From Caballeronia glathei (GTDB lineage Bacteria > Pseudomonadota > Gammaproteobacteria > Burkholderiales > Burkholderiaceae), in assembly GCF_000698595.1 (NCBI RefSeq), contig NZ_JFHC01000014.1:51521-115520 (forward strand): a DNA stretch of 64,000 nucleotides, read 5' to 3'. This document shows positions 27,912 to 36,230 of the stretch, piece by piece (positions within the stretch are counted from its first letter, which is position 1; the number at the start of each line of letters is the position of its first letter). The position numbers were made by a program, and so were the translations under genes. The notes below the pieces were generated by a model. The model searched no databases and was not told the DNA's origin. It was given only the letters and a program-made list of their open reading frames with translations.

Positions 27912-28835
27912 GGTGGGTAGCGCGGCACTCGTTTTCCGTTCATTCAGAGCCGCAACGCAGTAGTGCGATCTCGTTCATCGGCAAATTGGTTGAAGGCGAT
28001 GTTCGTGTCCGACTGCGTTGAGAAGAATAGTAAGGGTCTTGATCCGGGATTACCCTGAGACAAATCTGAATGTTTTAAGCGTAAGGAGCGGTTTGTCTTG
28101 GTTAATCAAGCGGGTTCTTAGGAGGACTGCCGCGAGGAGGGAGTTTCAGAAGGAGAGTCGTTGCATGACGCGGTCTGTCCCGTGTCTTTATTTCGCCGAA
28201 ACGCCTGATGCACTGTTGATCTGCACTTGCTTGGCAAGCTCGAACGGGGATGCTTGGCGTTGCGTTGGCGTTCAGGACGGCCGGAAATCGCACGCGGCCT
28301 GTAACACGCGGCACCCATCACGCGATGATTGATTGATCAAAACGAAGGTTGGCTCGAGAGGCGCGGTGGAAAGACCGTTGCAGCACGGACGAATCGGATC
28401 GTGCTCGCGCATCGGCCGGAACCGGATCGGAGAAGACTTTTGATACACGCGCGATCAGTGAGACAAGCGATGAATCGGCGAGGGTGGCCGCGCTTTGCGA
28501 TTGGACCCAAGTAACGAGTTTCGACCACGATAGCGAGGATTTGCGCGGATAAACGCTGGCAGAAGAAATGCGTCGACGCTCATGCCATACGGGTGAATAC
28601 GCTGCGGTGAAGGGACTTTTCGTCATCAACGCGCTGCGCGGCAGCTGTTCAACATTTCGCGGTATTTGGGTCCCGAGCCGCGCCTTCGGGTTAGGCGGGA
28701 TACTACAAACCTTCGGAAAACGGTGATCTCAGGTGCGGATTGCACACCTCTTGGACCAGGCGAAAACGCCCTGAATTGACGCAGCCGCCGACCTCGGCAT
28801 CTCAGCGGGTCTCGGGTCCATTTGCCGGTCACCAA
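27912..28835. other. Non-coding stretch left of the partition genes
   Basis: About 0.9 kb with no convincing gene on either strand. The short frames have poor starts, no ribosome sites and no family resemblance. The left end must hold the fimbrial operon promoter. The right end runs into the parS cluster. Confidence 0.5.
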
Positions 28836-28851
28836 CTTTATGCGCATAAAG
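28836..28851. promoter_or_regulatory. parS: parS-like site 1 (perfect 16-bp palindrome)
   Basis: CTTTATGCGCATAAAG is a perfect 16-bp palindrome. The core TTTATGCGCATAAA occurs three times within 1 kb around parA-parB. As I recall, parS sites of secondary Burkholderia chromosomes have this ATGCGCAT-centred form. Confidence 0.88.
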
Positions 28852-28997
28852 CCGCTCGCCGATCCGCGATATCGGCCCATTTTCACATGCAGCGTCCACA
28901 TGGCGGCAGCACTGCGGATGCGCCGCGTATGCGCACGGCTCAGCAACCGAAAGCCCGCTGCGCCTCGTCATAGACCCAAGTTGATGCGTTGCGTGTC

Positions 28998-29011
28998 TTT
29001 ATGCGCATAAA
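28998..29011. promoter_or_regulatory. parS: parS-like site 2
   Basis: A perfect TTTATGCGCATAAA core, 100 bases before the parA start. Its position next to the parA promoter would let ParB binding also affect parA transcription. Confidence 0.87.
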
Positions 29012-29029
29012 CCTCGGCCAAACGGTTAA

Positions 29030-29110
29030 TTCGATTCATCTTGACTTTAATTCGATGGAAATTTTTATTCATCGATGTAAAATTCGTCAGCGTAAAACAC
29101 AGGGAGTTAA
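29030..29110 (+). promoter_or_regulatory. parA promoter/operator region
   Basis: This is an AT-rich patch before parA. CGATG (29053-29057) and CATCG (29070-29074) form an inverted repeat, and ATTCATC/ATTCGATG variants recur. A TAAAAT -10-like box lies at 29078-29083. ParA proteins often repress their own promoter, so an operator is plausible; the exact -35 box is unclear. Confidence 0.4.
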
Positions 29111-29114
29111 GAAC

Positions 29115-29777
29115 GTGGCAGCGGAAATCATTGCGATCACGCAACAGAAGGGCGGTGTCGGGAAGAGCACGATAGCAATGCATCTTGGCGCCGCTTTCCA
29201 TGAAAAGAGAAAGCGCGTGCTCGTCGTAGATGCAGACGGCCAGAACACATTGATTCACTGGGCAAGCGCGGCCTCGGACGGAAGCGGCGGTATTCCTTTT
29301 CCCGTCGTCAATCTCTCGGAGGCAGGTGGGCAGATCCATCGCGAGATCAAGAAGTTCGTCAACGACTACGACATCATCGTCGTGGACTGCCCGCCCTCCA
29401 TCACGGAGAAGGTCTCCGGCGTTGTCCTTCTGGCGGCAACCGTAGCCGTCATTCCGACCTCGTCATCGCCGGCAGACTATTGGTCGAGCGTCGGCCTGGT
29501 CAAACTGGTTCAACAGGCGCAGGTCATGAACGAAGACCTGCGTGCCGTGTTTTTGCTCAACAAGACCGAAGAAAAGAGGATGCTGACGCGCGAATTGAAA
29601 GCGGCCCTCGAAGAGTTGGGCTTTCCACTTTTGAAGACGCAAATTCCGACGCGCGAATGCTACAAGCAGGCAATGGCTCTCGGACAGACCGTGCTTCAGA
29701 TGACAGACCGCGGCTCGCGCCTCGCGGCGATCGAGATTCGCTCATGCGCAGATGAAATTCTCGCCATGCTTCCCTGA
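29115..29777 (+). CDS. parA: ParA-family partition ATPase of the secondary replicon
   Basis: A 220-residue deviant-Walker ATPase. The GTG at 29115 has AGGGAG eight bases upstream; the frame is open further left but that part lacks a ribosome site. Walker A is KGGVGKST (residues 12-19), the A' motif is VVDADGQ, and Walker B is YDIIVVDCPPS. It is a short ParA without an N-terminal DNA-binding domain. It drives segregation together with ParB and parS. It is followed by a parS site and parB 24 bases after its stop codon. Confidence 0.95.
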   Translation: MAAEIIAITQQKGGVGKSTIAMHLGAAFHEKRKRVLVVDADGQNTLIHWASAASDGSGGIPFPVVNLSEAGGQIHREIKKFVNDYDIIVVDCPPSITEKVSGVVLLAATVAVIPTSSSPADYWSSVGLVKLVQQAQVMNEDLRAVFLLNKTEEKRMLTRELKAALEELGFPLLKTQIPTRECYKQAMALGQTVLQMTDRGSRLAAIEIRSCADEILAMLP

Positions 29778-29778
29778 C

Positions 29779-29792
29779 TTTATGCGCATAAA
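29779..29792. promoter_or_regulatory. parS: parS-like site 3, between parA and parB
   Basis: A perfect TTTATGCGCATAAA core (with flanking C and G a 16-bp palindrome), placed directly after the parA stop and nine bases before the parB start codon. ParB bound here would cover the parB ribosome site region. Confidence 0.88.
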
Positions 29793-29801
29793 GGACCCTC
29801 A

Positions 29802-30863
29802 ATGAAACCGTCCCAGTTCGCCAAGGGCTTCAAGGCCCGTCCGGATACGACAAGCAGCGAAAAGAGAACCGCACTCGATCGGCTAAATGCAATCGATGGC
29901 ATCGTCAGCAGCGAGCATGCTGGCCAACCTCACGTCAACGGCCGATCGAGCGCCCTGATAGAAGACCAGCCTGCGGTGCAGGAAGGCCCGGAATCCGACA
30001 ACTACAAAACATGGCGCAGGGCGAATCGCTACGTGCCAGGGCAGTCCATTGAACTGCCGCTCAAGGCCATCAAGCCCAGTCCGTTCAATCCCCGCCATTT
30101 CTATTTGAAGACATCGATAGCGGAACTCGCCGTCAATCTGGCGAAGCAGGGGCAGCAGCAGGCAATCCACGTCATTCCCGATTACGACAATCCCGGTACG
30201 TTCTTCGTCAGTGACGGCGGGCGCCGTGTACGCGCACTGAAGGAAGCAAACAAGGAGACGGTCAAAGCGATCGTGATCGATCTGCCGGTCGGGATCGAAA
30301 GCTACAAGCTGGGCTATGACCTCAATGTCCAGCGAGATTCGCAAACCGTGTTCGACAATGCGGTCGTATGGAAGCGATTTCTGGATGAAGCGCACTTTCA
30401 GAGTCAGCGCGAACTCGCGGATCATCTCGGCCTCGACGAGTCGACGATAGCGGTCGCGTTGTCGATTGCGAAGCTCCCCGAAAGTGTGATGCACGAGATG
30501 GTGGCGCGTCCGGATCGATTCGGCTCGAACATGGCGTATCAGGTCACGCGTTATCACACGGCGCGCGGCACCGATGCCACGTTGCGGCTGATCAACAAGA
30601 TCGTCTCGGACGATCTCAGTACGCGCCAGGTCGCAGACATCGTCAAAGGCAGGGCGAGCGCCCAGGAAACGCCGAAGCCTGCCGGACGTCAGCGCTATGC
30701 GCAAAGGCTCGAAATCAAGCTTGATGGCATCGCAGTCGGCGACCTGAAATCCTACGGGGACGATCGCCTCGAATTGCGGCTGCGGGGGCTGTCGAAAGAA
30801 AAGCGTGACGAATTACTTCGTCAGATCGAGGGCATGCTGCAGTCAGGCGCCGCGAAGCGGTAG
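29802..30863 (+). CDS. parB: ParB-family centromere-binding protein
   Basis: A 353-residue ParB/RepB/Spo0J protein. The N-terminal 80 residues look flexible. The CTPase/ParB box follows (PLKAIKPSPFNPRHF, then SDGGRRVRALKEANKE at 138-152, equivalent to the GERRYRA motif). The helix-turn-helix is near SQRELADHLGLDESTIAVAL. The C-terminal part (ELRLRGLSKEKRDELLRQIE) suits dimerisation. The likely target is the TTTATGCGCATAAA palindromes nearby. Confidence 0.95.
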   Translation: MKPSQFAKGFKARPDTTSSEKRTALDRLNAIDGIVSSEHAGQPHVNGRSSALIEDQPAVQEGPESDNYKTWRRANRYVPGQSIELPLKAIKPSPFNPRHFYLKTSIAELAVNLAKQGQQQAIHVIPDYDNPGTFFVSDGGRRVRALKEANKETVKAIVIDLPVGIESYKLGYDLNVQRDSQTVFDNAVVWKRFLDEAHFQSQRELADHLGLDESTIAVALSIAKLPESVMHEMVARPDRFGSNMAYQVTRYHTARGTDATLRLINKIVSDDLSTRQVADIVKGRASAQETPKPAGRQRYAQRLEIKLDGIAVGDLKSYGDDRLELRLRGLSKEKRDELLRQIEGMLQSGAAKR

Positions 30864-30885
30864 GAACTCAAGGGCCGCGCGCCGC

Positions 30886-32235
30886 TCAGGCTGCGCGCGA
30901 CTGATTGAGGGTGAAGGCAAGCAAATCGCCGTCGGTGGGCTCGCCCCACGTCTTTCTTGCGAGCCAATCGAAGAAGGACGTTTCCACCAATTTCGATTCG
31001 AGACCGCGCTTGCGCCAGTCCTCGCGCATGTGCGTGCCGAGCTCCGGCAACACATCCTCCTCGAATGTCTGGCGCGCCAGATCCCGTTCCTTCTCACCTT
31101 GCTCGTCGTAGAGGGCACGTGCCTCCTTGCGACGATAGGCTGAAAACTCGCTCAGCAACCGGGCTTTCAGGTCGTCCGCGGGAGCGCCGTTGTTACGCGA
31201 CGGCGCCGCCGTTGCCGGCAGAGCTTCGACGGGCGGCGCATATCCCTTTTTCAGCGCATCCTTGAAAAGCGCCGCGGCACTGCGCACCGGCGGCAGGGAT
31301 GTGCTGCGCATCCGTTGCTCCGTCATCTGAAGCGCGGCGCGGATGCGATTCTCTTCGCTGTCCGCATACAGCGTCTGCGCGTCCTTCAACGGTATGCCTA
31401 TTTTCACCATCCGGTCGACGAGCGTACTGTCGAAAACGTTCGGGTGCTCGTCGAGCGCAAGCATCGGCTGCTTGCGCTCGGTCACACGGAACTGGATTTC
31501 AGCCACGCGTCGACCTTCCCGATGTTCGATCAGCTCGACAAAAATGTTCGTCACCGCGTTGACCTCGGCAATCGCCGGACGCAGGTAGTCCCGCTTGAAA
31601 TACTTGTACTCTCGCTTCGCTTCGTCTCCGGCTTCTGTGTCAGGCGTGCCTGAGAGAATGGGCCTCCACCATTCCCACGTCTCACGCATCGTCAGATGGC
31701 TCGGATTGGTGAGATATCGGACGCAGATTTCGTACAACGCAAGGCCCGCGCTGCTGCGAAGCTGACTCTGGAATTGCAGGCTCAGGCGCGCATACTGGAC
31801 CGGATCGAGCAGCTTTTTCTTGATCTTCGGGGCAAACGAAAACTCGACCCATACGCGGCGCGTGGCCGGGTCCTCGAGGATTTCGGCATCCGCTATCAGC
31901 GTGGAAATGCCCCATTTGCGCCCCGGCTTCTGACTGGACGTGCCCGTGCTCCACTCGACCTGCACCGACACCATCCGCCGAAGATGCTCCTTGACGAGCG
32001 CGGTGTCATTGGAATCGAATGCGGAGTTCGCGACGATATCCGACAGTAACGCACGGTACGTGTCGCCGGATTCGTCGGCCTGCTGCGCGACCGCAAGCAG
32101 GACGTTGAAGAGCTTGCGCGTGAGCAGCGTAATCTTCCCGCTCTTCGGCTGAATCGCGATTGCCTCGACGGCCTTGCGCAGCTCTGCCGAGCTCGGGCTG
32201 ACTACATCGGTTTTCTTAGCGCGCTTGGTTGCCAT
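30886..32235 (-). CDS. Rep_3-type replication initiator of the secondary replicon
   Basis: A 449-residue initiator convergent with parB. The paired winged-helix Rep_3 core covers residues about 20-270: KSGKITLLTRKLFNVLLAVA, then SAGLALYEICVRYLTN, TWEWWRPILSG and YKYFKRDYLRPAIAEVNAVT. The C-terminal 170 residues, with VKIGIPLKDAQTLYADSEEN and a helical tail, are an extension beyond plasmid initiators. Related proteins bind iterons and open the origin; iterons fill the 1.3 kb upstream of this gene. The ATG at 32235 is well placed. Confidence 0.93.
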   Translation of the reverse strand: MATKRAKKTDVVSPSSAELRKAVEAIAIQPKSGKITLLTRKLFNVLLAVAQQADESGDTYRALLSDIVANSAFDSNDTALVKEHLRRMVSVQVEWSTGTSSQKPGRKWGISTLIADAEILEDPATRRVWVEFSFAPKIKKKLLDPVQYARLSLQFQSQLRSSAGLALYEICVRYLTNPSHLTMRETWEWWRPILSGTPDTEAGDEAKREYKYFKRDYLRPAIAEVNAVTNIFVELIEHREGRRVAEIQFRVTERKQPMLALDEHPNVFDSTLVDRMVKIGIPLKDAQTLYADSEENRIRAALQMTEQRMRSTSLPPVRSAAALFKDALKKGYAPPVEALPATAAPSRNNGAPADDLKARLLSEFSAYRRKEARALYDEQGEKERDLARQTFEEDVLPELGTHMREDWRKRGLESKLVETSFFDWLARKTWGEPTDGDLLAFTLNQSRAA

Positions 32236-32301
32236 GCGTCGGGTCGGGAAGATTTTGGGAAAGCATACGCATTGCGGTGATGGGCGTCTATAGGGTCACC
32301 C

Positions 32302-32318
32302 TCACCATGTTGGGGTGA
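32302..32318. promoter_or_regulatory. Probable operator of the initiator gene
   Basis: TCACC-ATGTTGG-GGTGA is an inverted repeat of the iteron core CTCACC, just upstream of the initiator start codon. In many iteron replicons an inverted repeat made from iteron halves over the rep promoter serves for autorepression by initiator dimers. Confidence 0.5.
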
Positions 32319-32339
32319 AGCCTGCCCCGTCGACGAAGC

Positions 32340-33979
32340 TCACTGCGGTGCGCTCCCGAAAATACTCACCACTCACCGTTCGGGCGTCAGCGGACATAGG
32401 CAGATGCCGCGCGGGTAAACGGGTTCCGAGCGATATGGGCGCCGAGCGCCTCGCGCGAAAGGCATTCCCGAAAATACTCACCGAAGATTTTTTTGCGGCC
32501 GATACGCCTGTCGCATGACCACGACAGCGCGATGTCGCGACGATATTTTCATCGATTTCGTCGCGACGAAAGGCGCGTGCTCAGCCGCGAGACACGCTTA
32601 AGCGCCAGTTTTCTCGATCCGAGCGGTGGCAGTCCCGAAAACCTTCACCTTAAGCTGCCGGGAACCCGCATTGTTTGGCGGTTCGACGGCAGACCGCGCA
32701 CGATGAGCGGTGCAGCACCTCCCGAAAACGCTCACCTCAACCTCATCGCCTGCCGAAATGGCGTCCGATCCGGCCATTCAGGTCCCGAAAAGCCTCACCT
32801 TTATGCCCTTCCACCCAAAATCGCATGCTTTTTTGGGCACTTAGACGAACAAGCTAATGCTCATTCTAGCGATCCCTGGTCCCGTAACACCTCACCTTTG
32901 GGCCCGAGGACGGCGGCGCTCCATCCTCGGGTTCACAAGTCTCAGGTCCCGCAAGTTCTCACCTTTGCTCTGGCCGCTGCCTGACGCGGATGGATAACCC
33001 ATTGTTTTTAATTAATATTTGACACCGCTCTCAACGCTAGCCGATAAACGGACAATCACGCTGCCCCCGAACAAGCTCACCTTTGGGGCCATCCTGGCCG
33101 CTGTCGGCGACGATTCCGATACCGAATCGGCTCCTGCATTTCCTCACCTGTCGTCCGCAAGCCGCACTGGCAACGACAAAACGCGAGTTTTCCGTCTCAA
33201 TCGAGCAAAGACGGACGATGCCGCCGTCCCACGTCCCGAATCTCCTCACCTTTGCGGCGCGCAACTGCCGCGCATCCGTACCAAACGACCCAATTTCTCC
33301 CGAAAAGCCTCACCCAGCCTTCCGCTGGACGCCTGAATAGACTCACCGATCGGTAAATTTGACTTGTTCTCATGACGATCGAGCGCGTTTTGTGGCCTCC
33401 CGATTCGTCTCACCTATCGCGTTTGCGACTTTTCCTCCGAGGCCTCGCGCCCTCTTCGTCTGGAGGCCAAAAGGTCCCGTAAAACCTCACCTGTTGCTTT
33501 TGCACGCCTCCTGAACCCACTCACGATGCTTCCCGTGTTTCCTCACATAGTTCCCCGAAGCCCATCACCGGGACATCCCGCACGAACTCACCAAGGCTCC
33601 CGAAAAGACTCACCCGGTCGGCCGGATAGGCCCGCCCAGCAAGGATCTCCCAAGGCGTTAACGTTTTTAACTAAGGTTCAAGGGTGTTTACTTCTAACAC
33701 TCTCAACAAAGCCAGTTGAGCAACGAGGAAGAAAGATTCCCGACACAGGCGTGAAACAATGATAAAAAGGGCCCACGGCGATATATTGCAATCCAATCAA
33801 AAGGTTATTGGGTAAACTTGAACATGTTTCACGGAAATCGCGTCCAAGTGCGAAATGCGATTTGATTTTGCCCAAATCGGACTGAGTCAAGTCCAGACTT
33901 CCGAACATCGACGATAAACTGTACCATTTGCTACGTAAAACGTTATGATCCCTCCGGTTTGATCCACTCATCACATGCT
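32340..33979. other. Replication origin region of the secondary replicon
   Basis: This is a 1.6-kb gene-free stretch between the divergent initiator and KfrA-like genes. It holds the iteron field, a first AT-rich patch at 32995-33025 (GTTTTTAATTAATATTTGAC) and a longer AT-rich part from 33655 to 33960 (GTTAACGTTTTTAACTAAGG and later ATGATAAAAAG). The second patch lies directly after the last iterons and is the best candidate for the unwinding element. No perfect TTATCCACA DnaA box was seen; GGTTATCCATC near 32993 (minus strand) is a poor match. Confidence 0.8.
32354..33615 (+). repeat. Dispersed iterons, consensus TCCCGAAAANNCTCACCTTT
   Basis: Clear copies on the plus strand start near 32354, 32466, 32633, 32720, 32783, 32880, 32947, 33065, 33234, 33297, 33398, 33474 and 33598. 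Weaker copies lie near 33134, 33333, 33529, 33550 and 33570. All point the same way. CTCACC is the most constant part; CCCGAAAA varies more. Spacing is irregular (about 20 to 170 bases) rather than tandem. These are likely binding sites of the initiator encoded to the left. Two further copies lie at 35197-35216 (inverted) and 35278-35294. Confidence 0.9.
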
Positions 33980-35179
33980 ATGAACAACGAGATTCGCGAG
34001 GCGCTGCGGCAGGAACTCGAGCGTTTGCGCGCGAACGGCGCCCGGCGTCAAGAGCTCTCGCACCACGCCTGCACCCGGCTTTTCTTCGATTTCGGCATCC
34101 GTCCGTCGACAGCAACCGTCCGCGACCTGACGCAGACGGGCAGCGCGAGCGACATCCCCAAGGATATCGATGCATTCTGGTCCCATGTTCGCGCCGCCTC
34201 GAAGGTGCGAATCGAAGGCGGTGCGCTCCCGGAAGCCCTGCGGGAGCGCGCGGGCGAGTTGCTCGGGCAGCTTTTCGCCGAAGCCCAGGATCACGCTCGT
34301 GCTGCGCTGGCCGTCCAGCAGGAGCAGATACAGACGATCGTCGAAGCGTCCGAAGAGAGGATTCGCGACGCCGAGGTCCGACACGCAGCGATCGACGAAG
34401 CGCGCGAGCGCAGCGAAGCACGTGCGGCCACCGCCACGGCTCGCGTGGCGACGCTCGAGGCCGAACTGGCCGTGCTGCGCGGTCAGGAAACGAATGCGCA
34501 CGGCGGACTGCAGGCGTTGATTCACAGGCTGGAGAGGGAAAATGACGCGCTGTCCAAACGGCTCGAAGCCGAACAGGCCGCGAGCGGGGCTCTGCGCGAG
34601 CGGATCGATGCGCTGCAGGACGAATTGCGCCACAGCACGGAGCACTACGCCCACCAGATCAAGGACGCGGTCACCGAAGCCGAGCGCCGCGTGAAGCCGA
34701 TGCTCGTGGAACTCGACTCGCTGCGCAGCATGGCGGCGACCTACCAGGCCGGCGTACGCGAGGCGAGTCAGAAAGAATTCGAGTTTATTCAACAACTTAG
34801 CGCATCGAAGGCGCGAGCGGACCGTTTCGAGGCGCAAGTACGGGCTCAGTCCGACGAGATTGATGCCCTGGCCCACGAGCGCGACACGCTGCGCGCACGG
34901 GCGGGCATGAGCGAGGAAGTCGGCGCGATCATTTGCGCGCTGGCGACCGAGGGGCGCCTTTCGGCAGACGAAATCGACGTGCTCGGCACCGACATCGATG
35001 CGCATGTCGAAGTGCCGGCGCGCTGCCCCGTCTGCGAGGCGGGCGAGCCGGAGATGTCGCGGCACGACGACGAGTACGAATTGTCGTGTCCCGACTGCGA
35101 ACACACGTCGGGGACGACGGCATCGCGGCTCGCGGCACTGGTGGGCTTTTGCAGGCAGGACCGGGTCAAGCCCGCCTGA
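33980..35179 (+). CDS. KfrA-like DNA-binding coiled-coil protein with C-terminal zinc ribbon
   Basis: A 399-residue protein from ATG 33980 (MNNEIREALRQELERLRANG). The first 110 residues resemble the KfrA N-terminal DNA-binding domain (RLFFDFGIRPSTATVRDLTQ, then KDIDAFWSHVRAASKVRIEG). Residues about 120-320 are a long coiled coil rich in Ala, Glu and Arg. The C-terminus adds a zinc-ribbon-like unit with RCPVCEAGEPEM and ELSCPDCEHTSG (four Cys in two CPxC knuckles). KfrA proteins of plasmids bind their own promoter and support stable inheritance. Its position beside the origin suggests a role in maintenance or nucleoid organisation of this replicon. Confidence 0.85.
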   Translation: MNNEIREALRQELERLRANGARRQELSHHACTRLFFDFGIRPSTATVRDLTQTGSASDIPKDIDAFWSHVRAASKVRIEGGALPEALRERAGELLGQLFAEAQDHARAALAVQQEQIQTIVEASEERIRDAEVRHAAIDEARERSEARAATATARVATLEAELAVLRGQETNAHGGLQALIHRLERENDALSKRLEAEQAASGALRERIDALQDELRHSTEHYAHQIKDAVTEAERRVKPMLVELDSLRSMAATYQAGVREASQKEFEFIQQLSASKARADRFEAQVRAQSDEIDALAHERDTLRARAGMSEEVGAIICALATEGRLSADEIDVLGTDIDAHVEVPARCPVCEAGEPEMSRHDDEYELSCPDCEHTSGTTASRLAALVGFCRQDRVKPA

Positions 35180-35196
35180 TTGGTCCTTATCGCCGG

Positions 35197-35216
35197 AAAG
35201 GTGAGGTTTTTCGGGA
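35197..35216 (-). repeat. Inverted iteron copy right of the KfrA-like gene
   Basis: On the minus strand the sequence reads TCCCGAAAAACCTCACCTTT, a full match to the iteron consensus but in the opposite direction and 1.6 kb from the main cluster. It lies in the short gap between the two convergent genes. Confidence 0.88.
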
Positions 35217-35222
35217 GCGCGC

Positions 35223-36230
35223 TTAAGCCTGAGATTGGTCCCGCTCGTCGCTTTCCCGCGCCAGCGCGACATCGCGATCCCGTATCTCCTCACCCATCCA
35301 CTGTTGCCAGGCGCGATAGAGGCGATGCGCCGAGATCATTTGCTGAAAACCCAGCCATTCACCGACGAGCTCGGGCTGCGTGCCGGCCTCGAACGACTCG
35401 GCGGCGAACGTGTTGCGCAGCGTCTGCGGGCTCGCTCGCGCGGTGCGGGACGCGGCGATTCCCGACGCTTCGACGACCGCGTCGATGGCGCGCAGCATGG
35501 TCGCCTTGTGCATCGGCCGGCCCGACGGGGCGGCGGGGAACATGAGGCTGCCCGCCAGGCCGAGCGTCTTTCTCTCGCTGATCCAGTTGTCCAGCAGCGC
35601 GACAGCGAACGGCGAAAGGCGCGTGCGCCGCGTCAGCGCGGGATTGGACGCCTCGACGGTCAGCCAGGGCTGTCCCCATGCGTAGCAACTAACGGTCAAT
35701 GCAGCGGCTTCGCCCGTCTTGACGCCGCCGCCGAGAAAGGCCGCGACGAGCGCTCGGTCGCGCCGCTCGCGCCAGCGCTGACCGTTCGACAGATGGCCGA
35801 GCGGCGAAAAAAGATGCGCGACGAGGAGCGCGCGTTCGCTCTGCGCGAGAAAGCCGGTGGGCTCGTTGTCGCGCGCATTGCGCCAGGCTGCGTCGCCATC
35901 CTGCGCGATGAAGCGGGCCGGATTCGTCGATGCCATTTCGATCTCGCGCACGTGATCGAGCACCCGCTCGATCAGGCGCAGATAGCGCACGCGTTGCGGC
36001 CGCCGAATATTCAGCTGCGTCACGAATTCCTCGATCGTCGGGCGCTGCACGGAGTGCAGGGTCGTTCGTTTCGCCTTGAGCCACTCGAGGAAGAGTCCCC
36101 ACTGTGCCCGATACACCTCGGCCGACGACGTCCGGAATTCCTGCTGGGCGAGCCAGGCATCGAAGGCGATTTGCGGATTCGACTGCCAGTCGGCGCGTTG
36201 CTGATCGAAGATGTCGGTGGTGTTCGGCAT
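35223..36230 (-). CDS. Tyrosine-recombinase-like protein, probably catalytically altered
   Basis: A 335-residue protein from ATG 36230 (MPNTTDIFDQQRADWQSNPQ). An N-terminal SAM-like core-binding domain (SSAEVYRAQWGLFLEWLKAK) is followed by a recombinase fold. Box I reads FLGGGVKTGEAAALTV, with Lys where active enzymes have Arg. Box II reads SPQTLRNTFAAESFEAGTQP, which keeps Arg but has Ser where His is usual. The following LGFQQ has Phe for the His/Trp position. The nucleophile Tyr is kept in RLYRAWQQW. Such changes suggest a DNA-binding role or weak activity. The last 20 codons contain an iteron copy. It lies beside the origin, convergent with the KfrA-like gene. Confidence 0.83.
   Translation of the reverse strand: MPNTTDIFDQQRADWQSNPQIAFDAWLAQQEFRTSSAEVYRAQWGLFLEWLKAKRTTLHSVQRPTIEEFVTQLNIRRPQRVRYLRLIERVLDHVREIEMASTNPARFIAQDGDAAWRNARDNEPTGFLAQSERALLVAHLFSPLGHLSNGQRWRERRDRALVAAFLGGGVKTGEAAALTVSCYAWGQPWLTVEASNPALTRRTRLSPFAVALLDNWISERKTLGLAGSLMFPAAPSGRPMHKATMLRAIDAVVEASGIAASRTARASPQTLRNTFAAESFEAGTQPELVGEWLGFQQMISAHRLYRAWQQWMGEEIRDRDVALARESDERDQSQA
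35278..35294 (+). repeat. Iteron copy inside the recombinase-like gene
   Basis: TCCCGTATCTCCTCACC matches the iteron pattern and lies within the coding end of the recombinase-like gene (encoding GEEIRD on the other strand). It is in the same direction as the main cluster. Confidence 0.65.

Noticed and set aside
28018..28332. A 104-codon frame between the fimbrial operon and the par genes
   Set aside because: No ribosome site, no plausible fold, and overlapping frames of similar length on the other strand.
32354..33615. The regularly repeated CTCACC units as a CRISPR array
   Set aside because: The repeats are short (about 19 bases) and variable, spacing is irregular, no cas gene is near, and the flanking genes are replication genes. 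They are iterons.
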